Assembly (NCBI RefSeq): GCF_016859285.1
Contig: NC_053416.1
Coordinates: 212,501 to 276,500 of the forward strand
Source of the DNA: Xiphias gladius
Lineage: Eukaryota; Chordata; Actinopteri; Istiophoriformes; Xiphiidae
Length of the DNA: 64,000 nt
Reading direction: 5' to 3'
Below are positions 26,401 through 34,849 of this stretch, in pieces. The stretch's first letter is position 1. Each line of letters starts with the position of its first letter. The translations under genes and the position numbers were made by a program. Below the pieces are notes generated by a model. The model did not search any database. It had not been told where the DNA came from and saw nothing but the letters and a program-made list of their open reading frames with translations.

Positions 26401-27896
26401 AATACTTAAGGAAATGAATCTGACTTCACCTGTTCCTGCTATCTCAAGCTGCCTGTCAAAATCAAGGTTAAAGACAAGTACTGCAAAGTAAAAATAATTA
26501 GAGACGTTTTTTAGACTGAGCGCTGATCCTGCTCTGTCTCCAGGGCAGCGTTGCCGTGGTGACCGGTCAGCGTTTTGTCGGATGGAGGTGTTGAGTCGGT
26601 ACTGCTCCATTGCAGGATACCGGCAAATGTGCTGCAAGTCCTGCAGCGAGGTAAACATCAGCAACTCTGACAACCCCAGCAGCCTCAGCAACACGAACCT
26701 GCCAATCACCAACAGCAGGTCAGTCACAGTAAGACAAAAAGACTATATACACACCTAAAAGACAAACAAAATGTGGGGGTTGAGGGCTGTCCCCATTAAA
26801 AATATGCAAATTAATCAAATACACGATAAAAGTTCATCTGAATCGCAAACAAATCTTGTTTAATAAGTTTTTAAAGACACTGAGAATCTGAGGATTTCTG
26901 GTGTAAAAGTCTGTTAATTTCATCAGCGAAAACTATGCCAAAAAATATTTTGTTGGAAAACTTGTACTAATTGAGACAAAAACTATGTTTTATCAGTTTG
27001 TCTACAAACAAACAGTAAATAATATAAAAGATGATATAAAAAACAAATTACTTGTTTAGTACAAAGTCTCTGTTTTTTTGTGTCCTAGCTTGTGGATATC
27101 GACCACGGAGACAGTGAACTCAGCGTCCACCTCCACCCGGTCTGATAGCAGCGACATCGTCAGTGACATCATCAGCACTCCACCTCCCAGTTTCACTGTA
27201 TCTCCACGCACCAATATCAGGAGCCATACCGACTTCATCTACGTGGAGTACGACGATTATGATGAATATTCGTCCTATGAGAACCCTTCAGTTTCCTCTG
27301 AGACTCTGGATATCATTCCAACTACTCCTACCCCAACTACAGCTTCTACTACTTCTATTCCCATTACTACTACTACCACGAGGCGTCCACGAAAAACTGC
27401 TCCACCACATTTATTCAAGAAGAAAACTACCGCTCCCACAATGTCCCCTGCTACAGTTCCCATGGTAACCCCTAATAGTCCAACTCCGTCACCTGTCTGG
27501 ATGTCTGCCGCCCCAAAGTTTCCCGCCGTAACATCAACTGATCCTGATGACATCTTCACCACAACGTCGTCACCGAACACATCATCAGGAGGACAGAACC
27601 TTCAAACTAAAATCAATCTAACAGAAACTGAACCAGTGCCGACATCTTCGTCTTCCTTCCCACTCTTTAAGAAGAACAACTCGGTGGACGAGGTCTCGTA
27701 CCAGATCGTGGGATTGGACGGGGACATCCCCAGAGGACAGCAGAACTACTTTGTGCCGCGGATGCCGCCATTCCGCGAGCGTACACAAAACAAACGTATC
27801 CAGGAGCTTCTGAACGAGAAACGACGACAGGATCTTCTAAAGAGACCTAACAGGAGCAGAGAGGGCCGGACTGACAGGAAGCAAACTGGATTATAA
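4348..27896 (+). CDS. adamts2: ADAMTS2-like procollagen N-proteinase (5' partial, 23 exons)
   Basis: Secreted zinc metalloprotease that in vertebrates trims N-propeptides from fibrillar procollagens. Exons: 4348-4519, 6937-7043, 7135-7218, 8537-8620, 12327-12480, 12694-12799, 13334-13477, 14076-14208, 15394-15507, 16274-16419, 16498-16587, 16997-17079, 17694-17827, 21446-21569, 21918-21998, 22088-22251, 22355-22514, 22603-22735, 23189-23399, 25588-25717, 25845-25919, 26544-26718, 27089-27896. They total 3612 nt, 1203 codons plus stop, in phase throughout. Order: late prodomain ([15 protein letters not shown]), furin site RRRR (6999-7010), catalytic domain with HETGH/VLGMEHD split between exons 6 and 7, disintegrin-like, TSR1 ([17 protein letters not shown]), Cys-rich ([11 protein letters not shown]), spacer, three more TSRs, PLAC ([19 protein letters not shown]). 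The last exon encodes a Thr/Ser/Pro-rich tail ending with [30 protein letters not shown] before PLAC and the tail fit ADAMTS2 better than ADAMTS3 or ADAMTS14. Signal peptide and early prodomain are outside the window. Confidence 0.95.
4565..4785. repeat. Worn minisatellite just after adamts2 exon 4348-4519
   Basis: Loose tandem copies of a unit of about 25-35 bp built on TGACTCGAATAAACTTGACC, with many substitutions and uneven spacing. It starts within 50 bp of the preceding splice donor. No ORF and no family match is apparent. Confidence 0.55.
4786..6936. other. adamts2 intron with an (AC)n tract
   Basis: Intronic sequence. The only clear feature is an (AC)n microsatellite at about 5718-5763. 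Short ORFs here have no recognisable homology and no coding bias. Confidence 0.7.
7782..8055. repeat. Row of four consecutive inverted repeats
   Basis: In adamts2 intron 3 (7219-8536). IR0: ATGGTCC at 7782-7788 pairs with GGACCAT at 7794-7800. IR1: GCTAATCACCAA at 7856-7867 pairs perfectly with 7891-7902. IR2: 7905-7920 pairs with 7937-7951 (GCAGCTGTAC arm, one bulge). IR3: 33-nt arms at 7980-8012 and 8023-8055 around a 10-nt loop; both arms contain CTGGTACCAGACC and only about four positions differ. No ORF and no transposase is present. Confidence 0.85.
9393..12130 (-). mobile_element. Decayed L2-like non-LTR retrotransposon, antisense in adamts2 intron 4
   Basis: Minus-strand fragments resemble a fish LINE polymerase in the expected order. 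A segment before the reverse transcriptase lies at 11150-11386 ([21 protein letters not shown]). The RT FADD box ([17 protein letters not shown]) is near 10178-10396. The thumb ([15 protein letters not shown]) is at 9872-10132, and the conserved C-terminus ([15 protein letters not shown]) at 9597-9887. A further fragment at 11899-12129 may be the 5' part of the same element. The 3' end has a short tail of ATTC repeats (plus strand TGAATGAATGAATGAAT at 9393-9409), typical of this LINE group. Frameshifts and stops break it throughout. Confidence 0.82.
12437..12606 (+). repeat. Partial tandem duplication of adamts2 exon 5 end with its splice donor
   Basis: The last 44 nt of exon 12327-12480, encoding [14 protein letters not shown], and about 35 nt of following intron recur 96 bp downstream from 12533, where the copy reads [14 protein letters not shown]. 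Both are followed by TACTACTGCTAA and ACT-rich trinucleotide sequence. The first copy is the real exon end, because only CAGG|GTACTA gives the phase needed by exon 12694-12799. The second junction, CAG|GTTACT, would shift the frame. The reading frame stays open through both copies. Confidence 0.85.
12945..13092. repeat. Short minisatellite in adamts2 intron 6
   Basis: About four diverged copies of a unit of about 40 bp built on CAGACTCCCAGGTGTCCA followed by AGAGACAAA-like sequence. It follows an A-rich and (TA)n stretch at 12880-12930. Confidence 0.75.
13205..13330. repeat. Pyrimidine-rich CTGTCTCC tract before the adamts2 zinc-site exon
   Basis: Imperfect repeats of CTGTCTCC with TCTGTC variants run up to the acceptor of exon 13334-13477 and may act as an extended polypyrimidine tract. 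A (CTGT)n run also starts directly after the donor at 14209, to about 14243. Confidence 0.75.
15882..16205. mobile_element. Teleost MITE relic (CCAGTCTTTATGCTAAGCTA type)
   Basis: Starts AAAGGAATGGTTCAATAATTT and ends with CCAGTCTTTATGCTAAGCTA. I recognise both ends as belonging to a short non-autonomous element common in spiny-rayed fishes. It ends about 70 bp before adamts2 exon 16274-16419. A shorter piece of the same family, containing the same CCAGTCTTTATGCTAAGCTA, lies in an ik intron at about 40805-40925. Confidence 0.7.
17130..17438. repeat. Two (TG)n microsatellites in adamts2 intron 12
   Basis: (TG)n at about 17130-17170 and a longer run at about 17377-17438, separated by 200 bp. 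The first begins 51 bp after the donor of exon 16997-17079. Confidence 0.95.
18180..20718 (+). mobile_element. Decayed Kolobok-like DNA transposon
   Basis: Ends are inverted repeats: AGGTGCAGTGTGTCGATTTTA at the left matches the reverse complement of the right end (TAAATCCTACACACTGCCCC) with several differences. The flank is TTAA at 18176-18179 on the left and TTGA at 20719-20722 on the right, as expected for a TTAA target site with one change. These ends are those of a small non-autonomous repeat common in teleosts, but this copy is 2.5 kb and holds coding remnants. Near 18620-18700 reads [16 protein letters not shown], just after an in-frame stop. At 19907-20128 reads [20 protein letters not shown], which resembles the core of fish Kolobok-type transposases. 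Assignment to Kolobok is inferred from these motifs and the target site. Confidence 0.68.
23605..24430. mobile_element. Percomorph interspersed repeat (TCTCAAGGCACTTTA family)
   Basis: Contains TATCTCAAGGCACTTTA, GTCAGGTCTAGACCTGAC, the 'gagagtagtg' region, GTATCATGGGAGTTCCCCC and GTGTCTGCCTCCAGAAAC. The same blocks in the same order occur at 33034-33755. I recognise this as a very common dispersed repeat of percomorph fishes. It includes a low-complexity AAT/GAT/AAC/AAG tract at about 23940-24030. Its transposon class cannot be decided from this copy. Confidence 0.75.
24430..24955 (-). mobile_element. LINE reverse transcriptase fragment, antisense in adamts2 intron 19
   Basis: The minus strand reads [20 protein letters not shown], then [20 protein letters not shown], then [13 protein letters not shown]. 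These are the classic RT motifs ([10 protein letters not shown] and YADD) of an L2-like fish LINE. A stop after the YADD region and missing flanks show it is a dead fragment. It may belong with the repeat directly to its left, since the two often occur together. Confidence 0.85.
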
Positions 27897-28271
27897 AAAC
27901 ACTAAAATACATCGGCAGGGTATAGTTTTATTGTTCACTCATGATGTCGCATGTGCAACTTGCTCATTTTCTGCTAACGCTAACCGACTCTTAACAAGAA
28001 ACAGAGACAGACTGCACAGCCGACCAACAAAACGAACAGGTGAAGATGATTTTCCAACCATGTTTCCTAAAGTTTACAGTTAATACCTCTTATAAAAGTG
28101 AGCTGTCCAAAAATTAAAGTCTTCACTCGATGCTTGAAGGTTGAGAAATTTAAGACCAGAACGTGGAAACATTTGCTTCAGTCTTCAAACTCCTGGTCTG
28201 TTCAGGTTTTGCTGGTTGTCAGTCGTTGGTTTTATCATTCATGATGTTTGTACCGAATAATCCTGTTTCTA

Positions 28272-28277
28272 AATAAA
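28272..28277 (+). terminator. Probable adamts2 poly(A) signal
   Basis: AATAAA 376 bp after the adamts2 stop codon is the first canonical signal on the plus strand. A second possible site, AATAAA at about 29164, lies further on. Confidence 0.6.
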
Positions 28278-30340
28278 GCAAAGTCTCATCCAGCTGCTGA
28301 TGTCATTATGACTCATCAACATCTGTTAACGCTCAAACACAAACCTCACGGCTTTAGAGTCCAGAGACTATATTACACCCCATCTAATTCTTTTATTCAG
28401 CTAAACCCTCAGGTCCTTTCTGAACTATTTGTTTTTAACAATTTTTTGGTGTCAAAAGAGCACTTTGGTGTTGGTAATGTTCCTAAACCTTGTCTGACTT
28501 TTTCTGTGAGGTTTGTGTATATCGTGAGTGTTTAAAGTCAGATTCATGCAACTAACTTTACTGCACAAACATGTACATTGTTTGTTTCAGCCTGATGAAT
28601 ATATGTTTGCAAGATTTGATTATTAGCATAATCGCTGTATATAAAGGTGCTTTCAGACGGTTTGGCTGTTACTGCCTCCTCCACTGTCTTCACTGTAATG
28701 GTGGCAGCTGGTGGCAAGCAGAGGGAGGGTAGCTGCCGCCTGAGCTGATGATGGTGCGGCTTTTCCAATCTGCCATCGTATCGTGGTCAATACAGGAGCT
28801 GTTTTTATCTGATATCTGAGTTCACCTCTACATCGGCAGTGACCAAATCAATCAACAACAACATGTCTGGTCTGCGACTTTAAACGAGTGTGTTTACTAG
28901 TGTCCTTGTTATGTTGAGGTATGTGGAGAATCCCAGTTGTGTGGTCCACATGTAAACCTCATATCATGTCCTGGTTTCAGAAATTGGAAGATTTTGAATG
29001 CACAGCTTTTTTTTGTGATGGAGTATACTTTCATTGAACTATTTGTAGATCTGAATACTCCATCCAGCACTGAATATGGTCAGCAGTCCACATACTTTTG
29101 GACATACAGTGTGGCTGTGAATCCCTAAAGGTGATGTATCCTTACCTGTAATCAGACATCTCTAATAAAACTCAGAAATGACCTGAGTTTTCAGTCACAT
29201 GTTTAAAGATGTTCCTGGATCAGTTTGAACTCAGCAGAGAGACTCTGATTCACAGATATATGTGGTTTTTCTTTGACTGTTTATCATGAAGACCAGCTGC
29301 TTAAACTGAATTCAGATCAGATGAGTCAAGTCACGTTTTAATGTCTGCAGGTTGTGTTGGATAAGTGGAAACAGCTGACTGCTTTGAAAACAGGTTTCTG
29401 TCTGCAGAAACATGGATTCTCATATTTTTAGTTGTGAATGTTTGTTTGACTCCATTGTATCTAGAAAACCATGAAGAAAAAATCAGACGGCAGCTTCACA
29501 TCAGGCGAACTGTCTTCAAGTCCAAGTCAAATTAAACTGCTGATTCTTTCGCTCCATCACGCAGACCTGCTCTGTTAAACACATCAATGATGCATCAATA
29601 ATGAAGTTCACATTTTCTGTATCTTTATTTTTTTGCAATGCAGACAAATAACAAGCACAAACATTTCAACAGATTTTTTTCAACTTTATTTGGTCACAAA
29701 AAATCAATTATCTGAAGGATAAACAAAAGGAGGTTATCATAAATTGTATTTATTTTTATTTTTGAGCCAAGGATCATTCATTTTTTCTAAGACTTTGGTT
29801 TAAAGAAATATGTTGTTTAATAATCCCATATAGAACATGGGATTATTGTAAAGTATAGTACAGCTGCGAAGTATGATAATTTTCATGATCAATTAATCAG
29901 GGGATTACTTTCTTGATTAATTAACTGATTCATTTCTAAAAAGTCATAACATTTTTTCCATCAGATATATTATTGGACTATTATTATTGATCTTTTAACA
30001 TGTAGGCAGCATTTTAATGTTGCAGCCTGAATTATTTTTTAACTGCTTCATACATTATTGAGGATTTTTACAACAATGCATCATATTTCATAAGATCACA
30101 GCTGATAAATAAATGTATCAAAATGTAGGGATCAGGTTCAGTAGGAGTATAAAGTAGCAGAAAATACAAGTTCAATTACCGCAATTAACTTGTACTTCAG
30201 TATAGTATAAACCAGAATAAAGCGGGGGGGGGGTCTTCTGTATGCAACATGAGGTAGAGGCTCGATTCCTGTGAGGATTATTCGGGGATTTCGCAAAAAA
30301 GTTGTGCCTGGCAGGATAAACTCCGGGCTGCAATAACCCT
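28278..30340. other. Spacer between adamts2 and ndufa2
   Basis: AT-rich sequence without a supported gene. The stretch near 29085-29110 (CACATACTTTTGGACATACA) resembles the end of a Tc1-type MITE. A run of eight or more G lies at about 30223-30232, 140 bp before the ndufa2 start codon. Confidence 0.6.
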
Positions 30341-30370
30341 CCACACGTCCTTGACAAACAGCAGGAAGCT

Positions 30371-30382
30371 AAGATGGCGGCC
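30371..30382 (+). promoter_or_regulatory. YY1-type element over the ndufa2 start codon
   Basis: AAGATGGCGGCC matches the YY1 consensus, with its ATG being the ndufa2 start codon. YY1 sites just downstream of the start site are typical of TATA-less housekeeping and respiratory-chain gene promoters. No TATA box is evident nearby. Confidence 0.65.
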
Positions 30383-32869
30383 GCCGCAGTCAGAAGTCTG
30401 GGCTCCAGTTTGGCCAAAAACCTCCGAGAGATCCGCGTCCACCTCTGCCAGACCTCTACGGCCAGCAAGGGGGCCAGGTGAGCTCCGAGCCGGCCCTCTG
30501 AGGCGGAGAGAGTCGCTTTAATAATATCCACAGATTTATTATTAATAATAAAGATGCGAGCAGCATAGAGAGTGACCTGAATACTGCTAACGGACAACCG
30601 CTAACTGCTATATGACCTGAGAGCAGCTAGCAGCTAGCAGCTAGTTAGCTTAGCATCAGACTCAGTGACACTGTTGAAGGAAAATAAAACGACCGATGGT
30701 CCGGTTTTCATCCGCGTCTGAGCAGCAACGATCAGTCGCTTATTCGATCTACAGAAAGAAAATCGGCAGTTATTTTGTAATCGATTAATTGTTTGTCATT
30801 TTCAAACAGAAACATTGAGGAGTTTTGTCGTCGTCTTCGATAGTAAACTTTGGGTTTTTACAGTTGATCAGATGAATCAACGTTAACATCTGCACCTCAG
30901 GCTTTTAATGCTGATTAAAACTTTTACGTGGTTTAAAACCGACTGATCTGTGAAACCTTTGTTAATTATACAAGTTTTCTCCATCCAGTTCCACATTGGA
31001 ACAGGTCTTGATCAAAAACCACTGTACCTAGTCTTGATGTTTGAAGCGTCTTAAATACGAGGATTTGAGTCTTTTCTTTATCACGTATGATAATACACTG
31101 AATCTTTGGGTTTTGGATTGATGGTCAGTCACCTTTGATTGGTGAGAAATTACATTCCTATAAATATTATTATAAATATTATAAATTATAAGAACACTTC
31201 ACTGTTTACAGTCATTTTATAGACCTATAACAAAAACTATTTATCGATTAATCAGAAGATTTAATCGTTAGTTGCGGCTCCATATGTGACTCAGCGTGAA
31301 TTCATTAAATCTGACAGGTTTTGTTTTTAACCATGTTGGAGGAGTTCGTGCCCCTGCAGCGCTGAGACAACACTCACATCTAACATCTCTCTTATATTAA
31401 AAATCAGGGATTTAGTTTTCTGGTGAGCCGACCTCTGATGACCTCGCAGCTGGAGGGACACGTTCAGGTTTTACCGGAGTAACTGGAATTACCAGTTTCC
31501 AACTTGTACACCGAGTTCATGTCCACAAGCAGTTGGAAATAGGACCATGAAACTCTGACATGTGAAAAACCCCAATCCTGACGTCAGCATTCACCCCTCT
31601 AACGACCTCAGAGGTCAAAGCTCAACAGGAAACAGCTGATCAGGGCTCTGACTGTGTTTCCTTGTGTTGATAGAGACTTTGTGGAGCAGCACTATGTCAC
31701 TCTGAAGAAGTCCAATCCAGACTTCCCGATCCTGATAAGAGAGTGTTCTGGAGTCCAGGCCCGACTCTGGGCCAGATACGGTGAGTCTGACTGCACGGCA
31801 TCATGGGAGACTGTCTGATGGTTTCACTGGTTTCTGTGGTTGGCTGTTAAGTCCTCACTCCGTCAAGTCTTGCTTAGAGGAGACAACCGACTAGTGATGA
31901 CTCAGAGCATCTCACCTGTCAGAGACACCTGCAGCTAGTGTCTGAGGACCGCGGCTCTCGGGCCTTTATTTCCCTCAGCATCAGACAGAACCAGGTCTTT
32001 ATCTGGGTAAGGGTTCTGTAAGAGACAGGTCTTTACTTCCAATTTCATCTGTTAATACAAACATGTTTACCCAATCAGCTCCGTATGATGATAACATTTC
32101 CAGAGCGATAACTCCCCAGTACAACAGAGGCACTTTAATATCACTGGAGACCTATTATTATTACTTTTATTATTAATATTATCATTGTTGTTGTTGTTGG
32201 AGGTGGCATTTAAATCCGAATGTACATCTGACGCAGTCACATTGCTGCGTCAGAATGTGACTGGGAAATAAAACAAATGACACTTTGTCAGTGAAAGAGC
32301 AATAAAAACGGAAATAAATGTTCAGGTTAAAATGTCCAACTAGTCTGTAACCGACCACAGGTGGAGTCAGTCTGACGTCCTCTCAGGCTCAGGATGATTT
32401 TACTCTTTATGTTTTTTTAAATGAGATGAAGTGAAAGTTAGAAAATAAAAGAAAATCCTTTTGGCTCAGTTTTCATGTTTTCATCATTCACTAATATTCA
32501 TGTACCATTGATCATTTTATGAGTAACATCCTACCTGTCGCTGGTTCTGCCAGTCCTGTGTTATTAATATTACAGAGAAGCTGTTTGTCCCCGGCCCACC
32601 GGTCCCATCAGCTGATCAATCGATAAACAACATGATAAACATCAGAAATTACCTGAATTCAAAAAATCAATATAGATCAGGTGTTACAGATTATTATTAT
32701 CAGCTACCTCTGTATTACTATCATCATCATCATCACTGACATCAATAATTATGCTGACCTTTTTGTTTTGTGTTCAGATTTCGGTAAAGAGAGCAGCATC
32801 TCAGTGGACAACATGTCAGCTGATCAGGTGGCCAAAGCTCTGCAGACTCTGGTTCAGTCCAAACCTTAA
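30374..32869 (+). CDS. ndufa2: NADH dehydrogenase 1 alpha subcomplex subunit 2 (complete, 3 exons)
   Basis: Accessory subunit (B8) of mitochondrial complex I, with a thioredoxin-like fold, acting at the matrix side of the inner membrane. Exons 30374-30477, 31674-31780 and 32778-32869 total 303 nt, 100 codons plus stop, against 99 aa in human. The protein starts [20 protein letters not shown], continues [20 protein letters not shown] and [15 protein letters not shown], and ends [16 protein letters not shown]. These match the family from end to end. Donors are GGTGAG and GTGAGT, acceptors TAG and CAG, and phases agree. The start ATG lies in a GC-rich patch with a YY1-like motif. AATAAA at 32953-32958 is the probable poly(A) signal. 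Confidence 0.97.
30770..31280. repeat. Diverged 'ATCGATTAAT' teleost repeat in ndufa2 intron 1
   Basis: TAATCGATTAATTGTTTGTC near 30778 and TTTATCGATTAATCAGAAG with GTTAGTTGCGGCTCC near 31240-31280 match the two ends of a common teleost dispersed repeat (TTAGTTGCAGCCCTA type). Other pieces lie at about 39185-39640, 46385-47165 and 56010-56245. Confidence 0.55.
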
Positions 32870-32952
32870 CCCCCCCCCTCGCTGAAAGTGGTTCAGTCTC
32901 AACTGGACTCACCCTCTTCCCTCGCTCAGTTGTCTGTAAATGTGTTGATGTG

Positions 32953-32958
32953 AATAAA
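32953..32958 (+). terminator. ndufa2 poly(A) signal
   Basis: AATAAA 84 bp after the ndufa2 stop codon, followed by GT-rich sequence. Confidence 0.8.
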
Positions 32959-33033
32959 CATGAATGTTATTAATGTAGCTCTGGTTCCTTTATTCTTTCA
33001 GTTTGATTGTACCGTTTGTGGGGGGGGTGGTTA

Positions 33034-33755
33034 ATTCAATTTTCAATTCAATTTTATTCATATAGTGCCAAATCATAACAGAGGTTATCTCAGGGCAATT
33101 TTCATGTAGAGCAGGTCTAGACCGGACTCTTTATAGGTATATTTACAGAGACCCAACATTCCCATTCCATGAGCAAGCACTTGGCGACAGCGGCAAGAAA
33201 AAACTCCCTTTAACAGGGAGAAACTTTGAACAGAACCCGGCTCATGGTGGGAGGCCGTCTGCCCCGACCGGCTGGGTTGAGAGAGAGAGAGAGGGAGAGA
33301 GAAAACATGCGGGGCCATGGCACAGTAGACGTATAACATAAAGATGGGTAACAATAATGAGACTAATAATGAAACTAATAATTATAAAAATAGGGTGAAT
33401 ATTATGATGATGATAATAACTGGAGCAGTGGGTGTTGAGCAGGATCATGGGGCAGTAGGTGGTTTACAGTCACAGATCCAGACTCTGCTGCACCAGGGTC
33501 AGAAACACCTATAGAAAGCGACAGGAGGAGAGAGAGACGAGAAAGGACAAAACTACAAGAGAGTTGGAGAGGAAGAGGAGGAGAGAGGAGCTCGGTGCAT
33601 CATGGGAAGTCCCCCGGCAGTCTAGGCCTATAGCAGCACAACTAGGGGATGGTTCAAGACCAGCCTGAGCCAGTCTTGACCGTAAGCTTCATCAAAGGGA
33701 AGTTTTTAAGCCGACTCTTAAACCTGGAGAGGGCGTCTGCCTCCCGGACCAAAAA
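33034..33755. mobile_element. Percomorph interspersed repeat, second copy
   Basis: Begins TCAATTCAATTTTATTCATA, includes GAGCAGGTCTAGACCGGACT, ACTTGGCGACAGCGGCAAG, GTGCATCATGGGAAGTCCCC and GCGTCTGCCTCCCGGACC. The block order is the same as at 23605-24430, and this copy is the better preserved. It starts about 80 bp after the ndufa2 poly(A) signal. Confidence 0.8.
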
Positions 33756-33842
33756 ATATGTGACACAATGACACGATGAGGAAGGTTTAATTTGTTTTAA
33801 GCAGGTTGTAAGGACGATTAGCACGGTTTCAAAGTAGCAGGT

Positions 33843-33878
33843 AACTTCAGGTCTAAACCTAGGGTTAGACCTGAAGTT
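33843..33878. repeat. 36-bp near-perfect palindrome
   Basis: AACTTCAGGTCTAA at 33843-33856 is the exact reverse complement of 33865-33878. The 8-nt centre contains CCTAGG, itself a palindrome, so the arms are effectively 17-18 nt with one mismatch. Confidence 0.95.
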
Positions 33879-34269
33879 GGTGCTCACAGAGGAGCGGAGA
33901 TGATGTTTGCGTGGCTCTGATATAAAAATGAAGCTGTTTCATCAGTTTGCCTGCACTGCTTTATTTGTTTCACGTGACTGTATTTTGATAAAATGTGCTG
34001 AATTAATTGGTAAATAAACCCTGATGTAGTAGAACCACCAGCTGGTCCTGGAGATCCTTCCTCGGGGAGAAGCAGTGACTCTCCTGACCTGCAGGTGGCA
34101 CTGCTTCCCCGCTGGATGCTTGACACATATTTCCAGTATAAATGTCTTCTGTCATGTAATTATTGGTTCTAACAAACACAACAACACAACAAAGGGATAA
34201 ATTACATGAAACAACATGTTTAAGTTTGACTTCGTTTTTCCGAGAAAGGTTCAAAATGATAAAAAACTG

Positions 34270-34311
<42 letters not shown>

Positions 34312-34849
34312 AACATCTATGATGTAAATATAATCTTTGTGTTACAGGCGTGATCCAGACCACAGCTGAGAGTCTGGTGTGATGAATAAAAGCTGAAACA
34401 GTGAACTGATGCAGTGAAGAACAGTCAAACACGTGAAGTCAAACACATCTGTATTTGCAACAATACCACATGTTCAATAAACTTCATCAGGCATTTTTAT
34501 AGAAGCCAACGAACCTATTGAAGATTTATGTTAAAATTCTGTGAAAAACATTTTGATGCTCTGATGAAAAATAATAAACTGTGAAGTTTTGCTCCGTCTG
34601 ATGCAGATGTTTCTATTCTGTGGTCAAACTAATGAGAACAAAGGTTTTCTGTTCTGTTCACTATGATGTTTTACTGACTTTCGGTAAAATGACATTTGAT
34701 TACCTGTTACCTGTTGTCGATATAAAGAACTGCCACCAAATACAAACACACACTATAGGAATGTGGTTTCATGTGGAGATGATGTGTTGTTGTGTCGTCG
34801 TGTCATCGAGTCACCTTGTCGTTGCGTTTTCAGTACAGTGCAGTGAACG

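Noticed and set aside
30172..30597. 141-codon minus-strand ORF over the ndufa2 start.
   Set aside because: Shadow of ndufa2 exon 1 and its GC-rich promoter; no homology.
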